Assembly: GCF_003568845.1 (NCBI RefSeq)
Contig: NZ_CP030127.1
Span: 1-64,000 of the forward strand
Source: Indioceanicola profundi
GTDB lineage: Bacteria > Pseudomonadota > Alphaproteobacteria > Azospirillales > Azospirillaceae
DNA length: 64,000 nucleotides
Direction of reading: 5' to 3'
A model generated the notes under the pieces. That model was not told the DNA's origin, did no database searches, and worked only from the letters and a program-made list of their open reading frames with translations. Of the stretch, positions 25,316 to 34,408 are shown one piece after another. Position 1 is the stretch's first letter, and every line of letters starts with the position of its first letter. The position numbers and the translations under genes are program-made.

Positions 25316-26326
25316 ATGAGGCGGGAAGTTGCCGCTGCATTCGAGGACAGACGCGTCCTGATCACCGGCGGCCTGGGTTTCATCGGGTCCAACCTGGCCC
25401 GCAGGCTGGTGGCACTTGGCGCGCGCGTGACGCTTGCCGACAGCCTGATCCCGCTTTACGGGGGTAATCTCTTCAACATCGACGACATCCGAAGCCAAGT
25501 CTCCGTGAATGTCTGCGATGTGCGGGATCCGCACGCCATGGGCTATCTGATCCAGGGGCAGGACTTCCTGTTCAATCTCGCGGGTCAGACCAGCCACATG
25601 GACTCCATGACCGATCCGCGCACCGATCTGGACATCAATGCGGCCGCCCAGTTGTCCATCGTGGAAGCGTGCCGGCAGCACAATCCCGGCGTCAGGATCG
25701 TTTTCGCCAGTACGCGCCAGATCTACGGAAAGCCGGATTATCTGCCCGTCGACGAGCAGCACCCGATCAGGCCAGTGGATGTGAACGGGATCAACAAGCT
25801 GGCCGGCGAATGGTACCACCTGCTGTACAACAATGTGTACGGCCTGCGCGCCTGCGCACTGCGTCTGACGAACACATACGGCCCAGGCATGCGGGTCAAG
25901 GATGCCCGGCAGACCTTCCTGGGTATCTGGATCCGACTGCTGCTGGAAGGTAAGCCGATCAAGGTGTTCGGTGACGGGCTGCAACTGCGGGACTTCAACT
26001 ATGTGGATGACTGCGTCGAGGCGCTGCTGCTGGCCGCCAGCAGCGATCGAACCTTCGGCAGCGTCTATAATCTGGGCAGCCGCGAGGTGATCGGCCTGAA
26101 GAACCTGGCCGAGCGGTTGGCCGCCATGGTGCCGGGAGGCCGATACGAGCTGATTCCCTTCCCGCCTGAGCGGAAGGCCATCGATATCGGAGATTATTAC
26201 AGCGAGTTTTCCAAATTTTCCGGCCAGACCGGATGGGAGCCGCAGGTCGGTCTGAATGAGGGCCTGCGCCGCACCGTCGCCTATTATCAGGCGCACCATT
26301 CGCATTATTGGAGTGCTTCTGAATGA
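25316..26326 (+). CDS. NAD-dependent epimerase/dehydratase family protein with Asn in place of catalytic Tyr
   Basis: This 336-residue extended SDR has GGLGFIGSNLARRL (about residues 18-31), NLAGQTSHMDSM, ASTRQIYGKP and a long C-terminal substrate domain with RLTNTYGPGMRV and GDGLQLRDFNYVDD. At the usual YxxxK position the sequence reads NGINK, so the catalytic Tyr is Asn while the Lys is kept. Such proteins may form a distinct subfamily, and this one may act as an epimerase or isomerase with altered chemistry. The gene overlaps the start of the aminotransferase gene (ATGA), which suggests that both act on one nucleotide sugar, possibly a dTDP- or UDP-linked keto sugar. Confidence 0.82.
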   Translation: MRREVAAAFEDRRVLITGGLGFIGSNLARRLVALGARVTLADSLIPLYGGNLFNIDDIRSQVSVNVCDVRDPHAMGYLIQGQDFLFNLAGQTSHMDSMTDPRTDLDINAAAQLSIVEACRQHNPGVRIVFASTRQIYGKPDYLPVDEQHPIRPVDVNGINKLAGEWYHLLYNNVYGLRACALRLTNTYGPGMRVKDARQTFLGIWIRLLLEGKPIKVFGDGLQLRDFNYVDDCVEALLLAASSDRTFGSVYNLGSREVIGLKNLAERLAAMVPGGRYELIPFPPERKAIDIGDYYSEFSKFSGQTGWEPQVGLNEGLRRTVAYYQAHHSHYWSASE

Positions 26327-27417
26327 TCCAGATGAACGATTTCGGGAGCGAGCCTGCGCAGCTCCGCGAAGAGATGGTTGCGGCATCCCGAAGCGTGTTC
26401 GAGTCCGGCTGGTACGTTCTTGGCAAGCAGGTCGAGAGCTTCGAACAGGAATGGGCCGGGGTTTGCGGAGCCGACCACTGCGTGGGCGTGGCCAACGGCC
26501 TCGACGCTCTGGAAATCGGGATGCGCGCGCTGGGGATCGGCCCCGGCGACGAGGTCATCACCACCCCGATGACAGCCTTCGCCACCGTGCTGGCCGTACT
26601 CCGGGCCGGTGCGACGCCGGTGCTGGCCGACATCGACCCGGCAAATGCCATCCTGGATCCGGAGAGCGTCATCCGCTGCCTGTCGCCGCGGACCAAGGCG
26701 ATCGCGGTCGTCCATCTCTATGGTCAGGTCGGGCCGGTCGATACGCTGTTGGACGTCGCCCGGGACCGCGGCATCCATCTGATCGAGGATTGCGCCCAGT
26801 CCCATCTGGCCGCATTTGACGGGAAGCCGGCGGGCACCTTCGGCGCCTTCGCCGCCTGGAGCTTCTACCCCACCAAGAATCTCGGGGCCATGGGGGATGC
26901 CGGCGCCCTGACCACCTCATCGGCGGAGTTGGCCGAGACGGCGGCAATGGTGCGCAACTATGGCCAGAGCGTGCGCTACTACCATCCCATGCTGGGCATG
27001 AACAGCCGGCTCGACGAGTTGCAGGCTGCGCTGTTGAGGGTGCGCCTTCCCTATCTCGAGGGCTGGACCGCCCGTCGCCGGGAAATCGCCGCGGCCTACC
27101 ACGAGCGGATCGAGTCCCCGCGCGTGAGGCTCCTGGCAAGGCCGGCCAAGCCGGAGCGCCATGTCCACCATCTGTTCGTCGTCACGACGGACGAGCGTGA
27201 AGCGCTTCAGGCGCATCTGCGCGACCGGGGCGTATCATCCCTGATCCATTATCCGGTTCCCGTCCACCAGCAGGATCCCTGCCGGCATCTGCCGCGGGAC
27301 CCGAAGGGCTTGCCTAACGCCGAACGGCACGCCGCCACCTGCCTGTCCCTGCCCTGCCACCCGGGCCTTTCCGACGAGGCGGTCCACCAGGTCATTGCCG
27401 CGGTGAACTCCTTCTGA
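26323..27417 (+). CDS. Sugar aminotransferase (DegT/DnrJ/EryC1/StrS family)
   Basis: The 364-residue PLP enzyme has the family blocks GVANGLDALEIGMRALG, GDEVITTPMTAFATV, LIEDCAQSHLA and the Schiff-base lysine in WSFYPTKNLGAMGDAGA (about residue 186). C-terminal HYPVPVHQQDPCRHL is also typical of this group and resembles FdtB-like enzymes. It aminates a keto sugar nucleotide using glutamate. With RmlA and RmlB encoded elsewhere in the window, dTDP-3-keto- or 4-keto-6-deoxy-hexose is a possible substrate. No ketoisomerase of FdtA type or N-acyltransferase of FdtC type is visible. It is coupled to the preceding SDR gene by a four-base overlap. Confidence 0.9.
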   Translation: MIQMNDFGSEPAQLREEMVAASRSVFESGWYVLGKQVESFEQEWAGVCGADHCVGVANGLDALEIGMRALGIGPGDEVITTPMTAFATVLAVLRAGATPVLADIDPANAILDPESVIRCLSPRTKAIAVVHLYGQVGPVDTLLDVARDRGIHLIEDCAQSHLAAFDGKPAGTFGAFAAWSFYPTKNLGAMGDAGALTTSSAELAETAAMVRNYGQSVRYYHPMLGMNSRLDELQAALLRVRLPYLEGWTARRREIAAAYHERIESPRVRLLARPAKPERHVHHLFVVTTDEREALQAHLRDRGVSSLIHYPVPVHQQDPCRHLPRDPKGLPNAERHAATCLSLPCHPGLSDEAVHQVIAAVNSF

Positions 27418-27420
27418 GCG

Positions 27421-28368
27421 ATGGCCATGGAACATTACATCACCATTTTCGACTCCAACTTCCTGCCGCAAGGACTGGCGCTCCACAGTTCGCTGAAGAG
27501 GCATGCAGGCCCCTTCACGCTCTGGGTCGTGTGCATGGACCAGCGTGCGGCGGATGTCCTGACCGGCTTGGCTCACCCGGAGATCCGGCCGATTCCGCTG
27601 GCCGAGGTGGAAACGCCCGAACTGCTGGCTGTGAAGGCCGGGCGGAGCCGGGCGGAGTATTGCTGGACCCTGACGCCGCACGCGCCCAAATGGGTGTTCG
27701 AACGGGACCCGACGGCGCAGCGGGCCACTTACGTAGATGCGGATCTATTCCTGATGAAGAGCCCGTCGCCGGTGTTCGCCGAGCTCGAGGCCTCCGGGAA
27801 GTCGGTGCTCATCACGGAGCATGCCTACGACGCGGAATTCGACAAGTCGGAGGAGTCCGGCCGCTTCTGCGTCCAGTTCATGGTTTTCGACCGTGTTGGC
27901 GGCGAGCCGGTCCGACGCTGGTGGGAGGAGCGCTGCATGGAATGGTGCTTCGCCCGCAGCGAGGACGGGAAATTCGGTGATCAGAAGTACCTGGACGACT
28001 GGCCCGTGCGCTTCGCCGACCAGGTGCATGTGTTGGGGAAGCTCGATGCCTTCATGGCGCCGTGGAACGCCCGGCGCTTCCCCTATTCGGGGGCGATCGC
28101 CTGGCACTTCCATGATTTGCGCCTTCTGGGGCCGGACAAGGTTCGCCTTCAGCGCGGATACAGGCTGCCGGAATGTGTGCGCCGGCATGTGTACGGACCC
28201 TATGTGACGGAGCTGCGGCGTGCGACGGACCGGATCGGCTTCTCTGTCGTCCAGGCACAGGCGCCGGATTTGAGGGCCAGGATCATGAGCCCGCTGAAGG
28301 AAGTTTATCTGAACCTCCTTCAAATCTACCGCCAGCGCGCCGGCGATGTTGTCGAGCTGCGAAGATGA
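27421..28368 (+). CDS. Glycosyltransferase, GT-A fold (GT8-like)
   Basis: The 315-residue protein begins YITIFDSNFLPQGLALHSSL, a pattern seen in GT8-type and related retaining transferases that share the Rossmann-like GT-A fold. A DxD metal motif occurs in TYVDADLFLM (about residue 103). The later WHFHDLRLL block may be the acceptor or metal-binding histidine. There is no signal or membrane helix. It starts four bases after the aminotransferase stop and probably belongs to the same operon, so it may transfer the aminated sugar. This link is inferred from gene order. Confidence 0.75.
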   Translation: MAMEHYITIFDSNFLPQGLALHSSLKRHAGPFTLWVVCMDQRAADVLTGLAHPEIRPIPLAEVETPELLAVKAGRSRAEYCWTLTPHAPKWVFERDPTAQRATYVDADLFLMKSPSPVFAELEASGKSVLITEHAYDAEFDKSEESGRFCVQFMVFDRVGGEPVRRWWEERCMEWCFARSEDGKFGDQKYLDDWPVRFADQVHVLGKLDAFMAPWNARRFPYSGAIAWHFHDLRLLGPDKVRLQRGYRLPECVRRHVYGPYVTELRRATDRIGFSVVQAQAPDLRARIMSPLKEVYLNLLQIYRQRAGDVVELRR

Positions 28369-28398
28369 CGAAAAGGCTCATGCCGACGTAATAGCTCC

Positions 28399-29292
28399 AT
28401 GCCGCTCAAGCAGAAGCGCATCACTGAAAAATCAGCCCTAGCAATGTGCAAGACAATCATGACCGATGCGGCCGAAACCAGTCCTGCCAACCCGCTGATA
28501 TCAATTGTCACCGTCTCGTTCAACAATCTTGATGGTCTGAACCGCACGATCAGGAGTGTGGCCGACCAGACCTTCCGGGATTACGAACTGATTGTTGTCG
28601 ATGGCGGCTCCACCGATGGAACACGGGAGCTGCTGGATCGCCTGCGCCCGCTTGTCCATCAGGCCGTCAGCGAGCCGGACAAGGGCATATATGACGCCAT
28701 GAACAAAGGCGTGAGGATGGCGCGCGGAGAGTGGATCATCTTTATGAACGCCGGCGACCTGTTCGCGGATGATACCGTTCTGGCTGCGAGTTCGTCCGTT
28801 CTGCGGGAGGGCAACGCCGGTATTGTCTATGGAGATTCCATCCTGCGTTATGCTGACGGTGCCGAACGCTATCGCCCAGCAGCAACACAGAGCAGGCTTC
28901 CATACGGCATGATCTGTTCCCACCAAGCGATCTTCAGCAGACGAAAGCTGAACATCGCGCATCCTTTCACGGTGGCACCTGTTCTTAGCGCACCAGCCTG
29001 CGATTTCGACTTTTTGGTCACGGTCTACAAGGCCGGCGAACAGTTCTGCAAGCTAGACCAAGCCATCGCCAGAGTAGAGGCCGGTGGGATCAGCGACCTG
29101 AAACGACAGGCGGTGCTACGCCATTATGTAAGAGTCCTGAAACGCCACGATCTTCTGAATGCTCAACTCGGCCTCTTCTATGCCTACCATCAGGCGCGCA
29201 CGGTAATGGTCAAATTGGCACGCGCCTGCTTGCCCATTCGCGTGCTGTACGCGGGGCGCCAACTACGCTACGGGAAAAGCATCCAACATTGA
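28399..29292 (+). CDS. Glycosyltransferase family 2
   Basis: This is a GT2 enzyme of up to 297 residues; an internal Met at residue 16 or 21 could be the real start because the family core begins at ISIVTVSFNN (about residue 34). It has VVDGGSTDGTRELL, SEPDKGIYDAMNKGVRMARGEWI and the NAGD metal-binding motif (about residue 117), all as in WcaA/WcaE-like inverting transferases. A later QAIFSRR segment holds a likely catalytic region. It lies 30 bases after the GT8-like gene. The sugar donor cannot be predicted. Confidence 0.88.
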   Translation: MPLKQKRITEKSALAMCKTIMTDAAETSPANPLISIVTVSFNNLDGLNRTIRSVADQTFRDYELIVVDGGSTDGTRELLDRLRPLVHQAVSEPDKGIYDAMNKGVRMARGEWIIFMNAGDLFADDTVLAASSSVLREGNAGIVYGDSILRYADGAERYRPAATQSRLPYGMICSHQAIFSRRKLNIAHPFTVAPVLSAPACDFDFLVTVYKAGEQFCKLDQAIARVEAGGISDLKRQAVLRHYVRVLKRHDLLNAQLGLFYAYHQARTVMVKLARACLPIRVLYAGRQLRYGKSIQH

Positions 29293-29494
29293 GACCAGCA
29301 TCACGGCGGCGGTCAGGCCAGACAGCTGTTTCCTGTTCTGCCCTATTGAACCACCTCAACCCGGCAGTTAACAGGAACGGACGCCCCCTGGGAAAGACGT
29401 GACCGGACCAACAAGCAAATCGCAACCAATTGCCTTTCCTAGAAGGACGTGAAAACCAAGCGGCTGGCCAAAGTCCGGGAGCTACCGACTTGAC

Positions 29495-30415
29495 ATGATT
29501 TTGCCAATTAAGGATACCCATATCCGTGGTACCGACACTAGCGCCATCGGGGAACAGGAGTTTGCTTTGCAAATTGACACATACGGCCAACTAGACCTCA
29601 GCGAAGTCGCGACCTCCTTTGCGCAGAAGTGGTACATCTGGCCGGGCATTATTCTCCTGTCAGCCCTCCTGACCCCGGTTTTCATGAATATGCTGGACCG
29701 TGGATACAGGGCGGAAGCGACTATTGTCATCCGGGAACAGGAGAACAGTTCTCCCCTCAGCATAATTCCCGGATTCCAGAATTCAGGAGGAGACTCCACC
29801 TTTGTCGCAGTAGTAAACAGCAGGAGCTTGGCCGAGCGGCTTGCTCGTGACGAAAGCCTGCTGGCTCTCTTGGGATTACCAGCAGTAAAGCTACCTTTGA
29901 CGCAAAGAGTCGAGAACAACCTTTCGGAATTTGCTGGCTTGCCAAGTTCTAGCCTGCCGACCTCGGCGGAATCTGTCCATTCCACCGTCAAGTCCGGCGT
30001 CCAGCTGGACACGAAATCAGGCATAGTAAAAATCTCCTTTAGCAATGCAGACCCGGAAGTCTCGTCGACGCTCCTTTCCAAAATTCTGGAGGAGAGCGAC
30101 GAACTGATGAAAATCATCAAACTTGATGAGAAGCGCCAAAGGCTCATCCGACTTGAGCAAATGCTGGCGAACGTAGGGAGCGAACCGGACCGGCAGAGCT
30201 TGATTACCCTTCATAACCGCCTCTCATCATCCCTAGCGGCTGATCAGTCGCTTGTTCCGTTCGCTTTCACTATTATCGATTCTCCTTCTGTATGGTCGCA
30301 GCGAAATAGGCCATCCCTCCTACTCGTATTCGCAGGCCTAGTCGTAATTACGTCTGCATTTGCAGCCACCATCATCCTTGCCCCGCACCTGATCCGGAGG
30401 CGATTGCATGGCTGA
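29495..30415 (+). CDS. Wzz-like chain-length determinant (polysaccharide co-polymerase)
   Basis: The 306-residue protein has two membrane helices (about residues 50-68 and 275-298) enclosing a periplasmic domain with extended coiled-coil helices (about residues 195-245). It lacks the C-terminal cytoplasmic kinase of the Wzc type. The N-terminal helix is preceded by a short cytoplasmic part. This is the Wzz layout, in which the protein sets polymer length together with Wzy. The start codon overlaps a TTGACA sequence at 29490 and the nearest Shine-Dalgarno-like GGGAG is 13 bases away, so the exact start is uncertain. It overlaps the Wzy-like gene by eight bases. Confidence 0.75.
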   Translation: MILPIKDTHIRGTDTSAIGEQEFALQIDTYGQLDLSEVATSFAQKWYIWPGIILLSALLTPVFMNMLDRGYRAEATIVIREQENSSPLSIIPGFQNSGGDSTFVAVVNSRSLAERLARDESLLALLGLPAVKLPLTQRVENNLSEFAGLPSSSLPTSAESVHSTVKSGVQLDTKSGIVKISFSNADPEVSSTLLSKILEESDELMKIIKLDEKRQRLIRLEQMLANVGSEPDRQSLITLHNRLSSSLAADQSLVPFAFTIIDSPSVWSQRNRPSLLLVFAGLVVITSAFAATIILAPHLIRRRLHG

Positions 30416-31646
30416 TTTAATCATTAGCCAGAGACGTCGGTTCAGCATTCTCTTCTCTTTGGCTATTTTCTTCTCGCTATTCCCCTATATGCGTTTAGTT
30501 CCTTTGGCGATCGATACGCAGCCGACTGCACTGGTGTTTTCAGCTCTGGCGTTTCTCTTTCAACCACATCATAAACTACCCGCAGCCATTTACCTCCTGC
30601 TGGTACTTTTCGCATGTGCCGCATTTCTGATGTTATTTTCAGGAGTTGACTTTAGCTCCATCCGTAGCCTCCTTGGGTATTTAACGATTTTATTTACGGC
30701 CTACATTTTTTACCTATCGGCCCGGGATGATCTGGACCGGTTCCAGTCTCTGCTGAATTTCGCTATTGTCGTATGGCTCAGTGTAGGGCTGATTCAGACG
30801 CTTTTTGCCCGCGACTTTCTGACCTGGACGATTTCCGACTGGCGAACTACCGACCAACGCGGCGTGACGTCGTTGGCGCCTGAGCCGACATTTTATGGCA
30901 CCCAGGCCCTGTTCTTTATGATCATGCAGATAATTGTGCGCCCACGGCTATGGCAGATCACTGCATGTGCTGTCAGCATTGTCGCCTTCGCAGCTTCAAG
31001 CCAGATACTGCTCGTCATCGTCATTGCTCTTTGCATCGTGTTTCCGACGCTTTTGACGAGCAGATCAGGTCGCAAGGCTGCATTTGTGCTTTTGCTGGTC
31101 ATGGCAGCGGGGGCAGCCCTGGCGGTCGATCTACTTGAGGGGTCGCGCCTGGTAAGCCTTGCAACGTTGCTGCTCGAAGATCCAACGGCACTTGTCCTTG
31201 TGGACCAGTCCGGAAATGATCGATTCGCGAGCATCTTTGTCTCGTTGATGTCGGCGTACCAGAATGCACTTCTTCCGCACGGCCTGAGTGGATCGGTATT
31301 CCAGTCAAAATTCGTTGAAATGAAAATTCTGTTTCCCGAACTTCTATGGTTTGCCCCGCCCACCACCACGATCATGTCAGGCATAGGCAGAATGTTCTTC
31401 GAGATCGGTGCCGCTGCGTTTTTATTTGTTTTTTTAATGCTCTACTTATTTCGCCGATCAACGATTGAACTGCGGTGGCGTTGCTTTGTTTTTGCCGCAT
31501 TTGGCGGCGTTCTCTTCACCGCCATTCCACTGAACCATCCTCTGGTAGGCGGAATCCTCGGGTTGCTTATATGGCGTGCGAATAGGCAGCAGGCAAGCAG
31601 CGCAAGCTCCATGGTACTTACGCCTCGAATTGCGACAACAAGCTGA
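30408..31646 (+). CDS. Wzy-like polysaccharide polymerase
   Basis: The 412-residue protein is hydrophobic throughout, with about ten to twelve predicted membrane helices and one large loop (about residues 250-310). A LAPEPTFYG motif (about residue 156) resembles the SEPSFxG element common in O-antigen polymerases. Wzy proteins link lipid-borne repeat units in the periplasm. Sequence conservation in this class is low, so the call rests on topology and on its place between a Wzz-like gene (eight-base overlap) and a glycosyltransferase gene. The base composition is visibly more AT-rich than in neighbouring genes, as is common for exchanged polymerase genes. Confidence 0.72.
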   Translation: MADLIISQRRRFSILFSLAIFFSLFPYMRLVPLAIDTQPTALVFSALAFLFQPHHKLPAAIYLLLVLFACAAFLMLFSGVDFSSIRSLLGYLTILFTAYIFYLSARDDLDRFQSLLNFAIVVWLSVGLIQTLFARDFLTWTISDWRTTDQRGVTSLAPEPTFYGTQALFFMIMQIIVRPRLWQITACAVSIVAFAASSQILLVIVIALCIVFPTLLTSRSGRKAAFVLLLVMAAGAALAVDLLEGSRLVSLATLLLEDPTALVLVDQSGNDRFASIFVSLMSAYQNALLPHGLSGSVFQSKFVEMKILFPELLWFAPPTTTIMSGIGRMFFEIGAAAFLFVFLMLYLFRRSTIELRWRCFVFAAFGGVLFTAIPLNHPLVGGILGLLIWRANRQQASSASSMVLTPRIATTS

Positions 31647-31715
31647 GACGGGGATGTAAAATTCCGGTGAGTCGCTGTGAACTTAGGAACATGATTCCGG
31701 CGAGAGGAAAAGTTG

Positions 31716-32951
31716 ATGGCAATGCCTTTCATTGCTCATGTCAATACCACTGTGTATACGGGCGGGGCTGCCCGGACTGTCGCGCTGTTGGCGGATGTCC
31801 TGAACAGATCACACAGGGCGAAGTGTGATGTCATCATTGGCCGCGGTCGTTCAGACGAACTGCGTTCGGTGCAATCACTTGATCCCGGCCGCATCGCGAC
31901 CATTCTGAATGTCTTTGCCTTCCGACTTTTGGGCAGTGAAGCTCCGCTATCACGCTCGCGGTGGGAACTTTACCTTCCTGAACTGCAAAAGTACGATTTG
32001 ATCCACCTACACAATGCACACGGCTATTATCTACCGATGGGGGCTCTGGAAAGAATACTTGAGCGTCCTTGCGTGTGGACTCTCCATGACTATTGGCTAG
32101 GCACGGGCAGGGAGTGCTACCCTCCTCGGTCATCCACCAGTAAGGCTTCCTGGGTGTCCCGCATGGCTCCATTCTATGGGCGCGGCTACCCGGTGGAATT
32201 CGTTGATCGTTCGGCTTGGCGCGGCGCCCGCCTACGTGCACTGGTCGGCCGCCATCGGCCAGCCCTGATCGTTCCGACAGCCGATATGTTGCGCCGGCTG
32301 GGTGAGCTGGGGCTGGAAGGTCTGGACGTCACCGTTATCCCACACGGCATTTTCCCGGATTCGCAGCCGGAACCTGCTTGGGACCGTGATGCGGCGAGGC
32401 ACGCGCTCGGCATCCCGGCCGACGACTTCATGGTGCTGTTTGCCGCGGCCCAAGTGGACCACCCCATCAAAGGATTCCGCTGCTTGGCGGAAGCAATTCG
32501 TCCGATACGGGAGAACTCCTTTTCCCTCCACGTTGCAGGCGGGCGAGATCAGGCGTCCAGACGCTTGGTCGGCAACGGTGTCACCTTCCACGGGCAAACG
32601 GATGCAGGCCGTATGGAGATGCTGATGGCCGCCTGCGATTTATATGTATCTCCATCCTATGACGAGACCTTTGGATTGACCGTCGTAGAGGCGCTAGGAC
32701 AGGGGGCTCGTGTATTGTGCTCTGATCTACCTGTTTTGCGTGAGGTCTCACAGGGTGCGGCAAGTTATTTCCCTGTCGGGGATAGCCGCGCACTTGCAGT
32801 GCTCCTGCAGGAATCGATAGCAGAGGGATGCGAACAGCCAAGCACAAGGTTGCAACGCGCGCGGATGATCCGCCGCTACTATCGCTTTGGATCATGGGCG
32901 TCCGCCCACCTGCATCTCTATCATAGAGTTATATGCCGAGGAGAAGTTTAG
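31716..32951 (+). CDS. Glycosyltransferase family 4 (WcaC-like)
   Basis: The ATG at 31716 follows GAGAGGAAAAG and gives 411 residues. The N-terminal domain has HVNTTVYTGGAARTV and the acceptor block LIHLHNAHGYYLP, with CVWTLHDYWLGTG as in WcaC. The C-terminal domain has the donor site SPSYDETFGLTVVEALGQG (about residue 310) with the conserved ExxxxxxxE-like glutamates. It lies 66 bases after the Wzy-like gene and is the last gene of the plus-strand block before the IS element. Its sugar specificity is unknown, although WcaC homologues transfer fucose or galactose. Confidence 0.85.
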   Translation: MAMPFIAHVNTTVYTGGAARTVALLADVLNRSHRAKCDVIIGRGRSDELRSVQSLDPGRIATILNVFAFRLLGSEAPLSRSRWELYLPELQKYDLIHLHNAHGYYLPMGALERILERPCVWTLHDYWLGTGRECYPPRSSTSKASWVSRMAPFYGRGYPVEFVDRSAWRGARLRALVGRHRPALIVPTADMLRRLGELGLEGLDVTVIPHGIFPDSQPEPAWDRDAARHALGIPADDFMVLFAAAQVDHPIKGFRCLAEAIRPIRENSFSLHVAGGRDQASRRLVGNGVTFHGQTDAGRMEMLMAACDLYVSPSYDETFGLTVVEALGQGARVLCSDLPVLREVSQGAASYFPVGDSRALAVLLQESIAEGCEQPSTRLQRARMIRRYYRFGSWASAHLHLYHRVICRGEV

Positions 32952-33033
32952 GTACGCATCCGGCGGACGAAGCAGTGACCGTCGCGAGACTCCCAGACGG
33001 ACTGCGGGGCCTTTTGGCGGGTGACCTTGACCT

Positions 33034-33132
33034 TGACCCGGATTTTCCTCCAGCCAGGACGAGAGTCCGGCGGTTTCTGAGCCTGACCCGGATTTTCCTC
33101 CACCCGGATTGAGAGCCGGGCGGCTTCATCGG
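33034..33132. repeat. 50-bp tandem duplication of the IS3 element end
   Basis: TGACCCGGATTTTCCTCCA occurs at 33034 and again at 33084, each followed by a similar GAGAG-CCGG-CGG stretch. Both copies resemble the opposite terminus of the IS element near 34312. The outer copy may be left from an earlier insertion or a local duplication. Confidence 0.7.
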
Positions 33133-33962
33133 CCGGGGTGAACCCCGGCCGATGAAGCGAATTCGGCGGGTGTCTGGTACCCCAGGGATGTGTGAGGACG
33201 GGTCTCGTTGTAGTCCCGTCGCCGCGTCTCGATCTTGGCCCGGGCGTCCTCCAGGCTCAAGAACCAATGCGTGTTCAGGCACTCGTCCCGAAAGCGCCCG
33301 TTGAAGCTCTCCACGTAGGCGTTGTCCGTCGGCTTGCCGGGCCGGGAGAAGTCCAGGACGACGCTGTTCCGGTATGCCCAGTGGTCCAGCACCTTGGAGA
33401 CGAACTCCGGGCCGTTGTCGACCCGCACATTCTCCGGAGCGGCGCCCCGCTGGAACTGGAGCCGCTCCATCACGGCCACCACATCATCCCCGCGGATGCC
33501 CTGGTCGACGTGGATGGCCAAGCATTCCCGGGTGAAGGCGTCGACCACGGTCAGCGCCCGAAATCGTCGGCCGTCGAACAGGGCGTCGGACACGAAGTCC
33601 ATGGCCCAGATCTGATTGGGCCGCACGGCCGGCAGACGGTCCAGCCGGTGCGCCGCGGCGACATGCCGCCGCGGCCGTTTGGACCGCAGGTTCAGCCCCT
33701 CCTGCCGGTACAGCCGGAGAACCCGCTTGTGGTTGATCGCCCAGCCCTCCCGCCGCAGCAGGATGTGGATGCGGCGATACCCGTAGCGCTGACGCACGGC
33801 GGCGATCTCCTTGATCCGGAGCCGCAAGGGAGCCTGATCGGGACGGCGGCTGCGGTAGCGGTGACTCCGTCGGCAGAACCGCATCACAGCTCGAGATTCG
33901 GCGTTCACTCACCCGATAGCGATCCTGAAGCCATCGGACAATCTCCCGCCGCCGAGCAGGCG
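33126..33962 (-). pseudogene. IS3 transposase orfB, frameshifted
   Basis: The catalytic rve integrase core is intact from about 33908 down to 33126, with the DDE residues in WAMDFVSD, VDNGPEFVS and the downstream Glu of YVESFNGRFRDECL, then the usual HTSLGYQTPAEF end. The N-terminal part (LTPARRREIVRWLQDRYRVSERR) lies in a different frame, the one entered by -1 frameshifting from orfA. Comparing the junction near 33900 with the expected family sequence suggests two bases are missing, so the reading frame breaks. Unless a second shift or an internal start rescues it, this copy cannot make a full transposase. Confidence 0.7.
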
Positions 33963-34229
33963 TCAGACCTTTTTTGCCAGCACCTCCTGGAGCATGGCCT
34001 TGTCCAGGCTGAGATCGGCCACCAGCCGCTTGAGCTTGAGGTTCTCCTCCTCCAGCTGGCGCAGCTTCCTGAGCTCCGACGGGCCCAGGCCGCCGTACTT
34101 CTGCTTCCAGCGGAAGAACGTGGCTTGGCTGACGCCCATCTTGCGGCAGACCTCGTCCACCCCCGTTCCCAACTCCGCCTGGCGGAGCGCAAAGGCGATC
34201 TGCTCCTCGGTAAACTTCGACTTCCTCAT
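33963..34229 (-). CDS. IS3-family transposase OrfA
   Basis: The 88-residue protein is an HTH_Tnp_1 protein with RKSKFTEEQIAFALRQAE, GVDEVCRKMGVSQATFFRWKQKYGG and a leucine-rich coiled coil (about residues 50-80). It binds the IS ends and regulates transposition. It ends KKV just after an A6G run, where ribosomes of this family slip -1 into orfB. Here orfB is damaged, so OrfA may only repress or be inactive. Confidence 0.88.
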   Translation of the reverse strand: MRKSKFTEEQIAFALRQAELGTGVDEVCRKMGVSQATFFRWKQKYGGLGPSELRKLRQLEEENLKLKRLVADLSLDKAMLQEVLAKKV

Positions 34230-34408
34230 CGATCGGCACTCTCCTTTCTCAGGTCAGTGATCTTGCCGAACGACTCTCAGTCCGACTGGAGGAATTTTCC
34301 GGGAAGGGGTCAACACTGTGAAACCGGAAAGCTCACCCACGGAAATGGAGAATGGAAGGTGGCGCTCGTGACGCTCACGTTCTTTCCTACATGTTCATGC
34401 CCGCGCCC

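Larger units (their letters stand above)
33084..34312 (-). mobile_element. IS3-family insertion sequence (IS407-like)
   Basis: About 1.2 kb bounded by imperfect inverted ends: TGACCCGGATTTTCCTCCA at the left and, on the other strand, TGACCCCTTCCCGGAAAATT at the right end (34312). It carries orfA (33963-34229) and orfB. An A6G slippery run at the end of orfA suits the programmed -1 frameshift of the family. No clear short target duplication is visible, and the second copy of the left end at 33034 leaves the true boundary uncertain. Confidence 0.8.
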
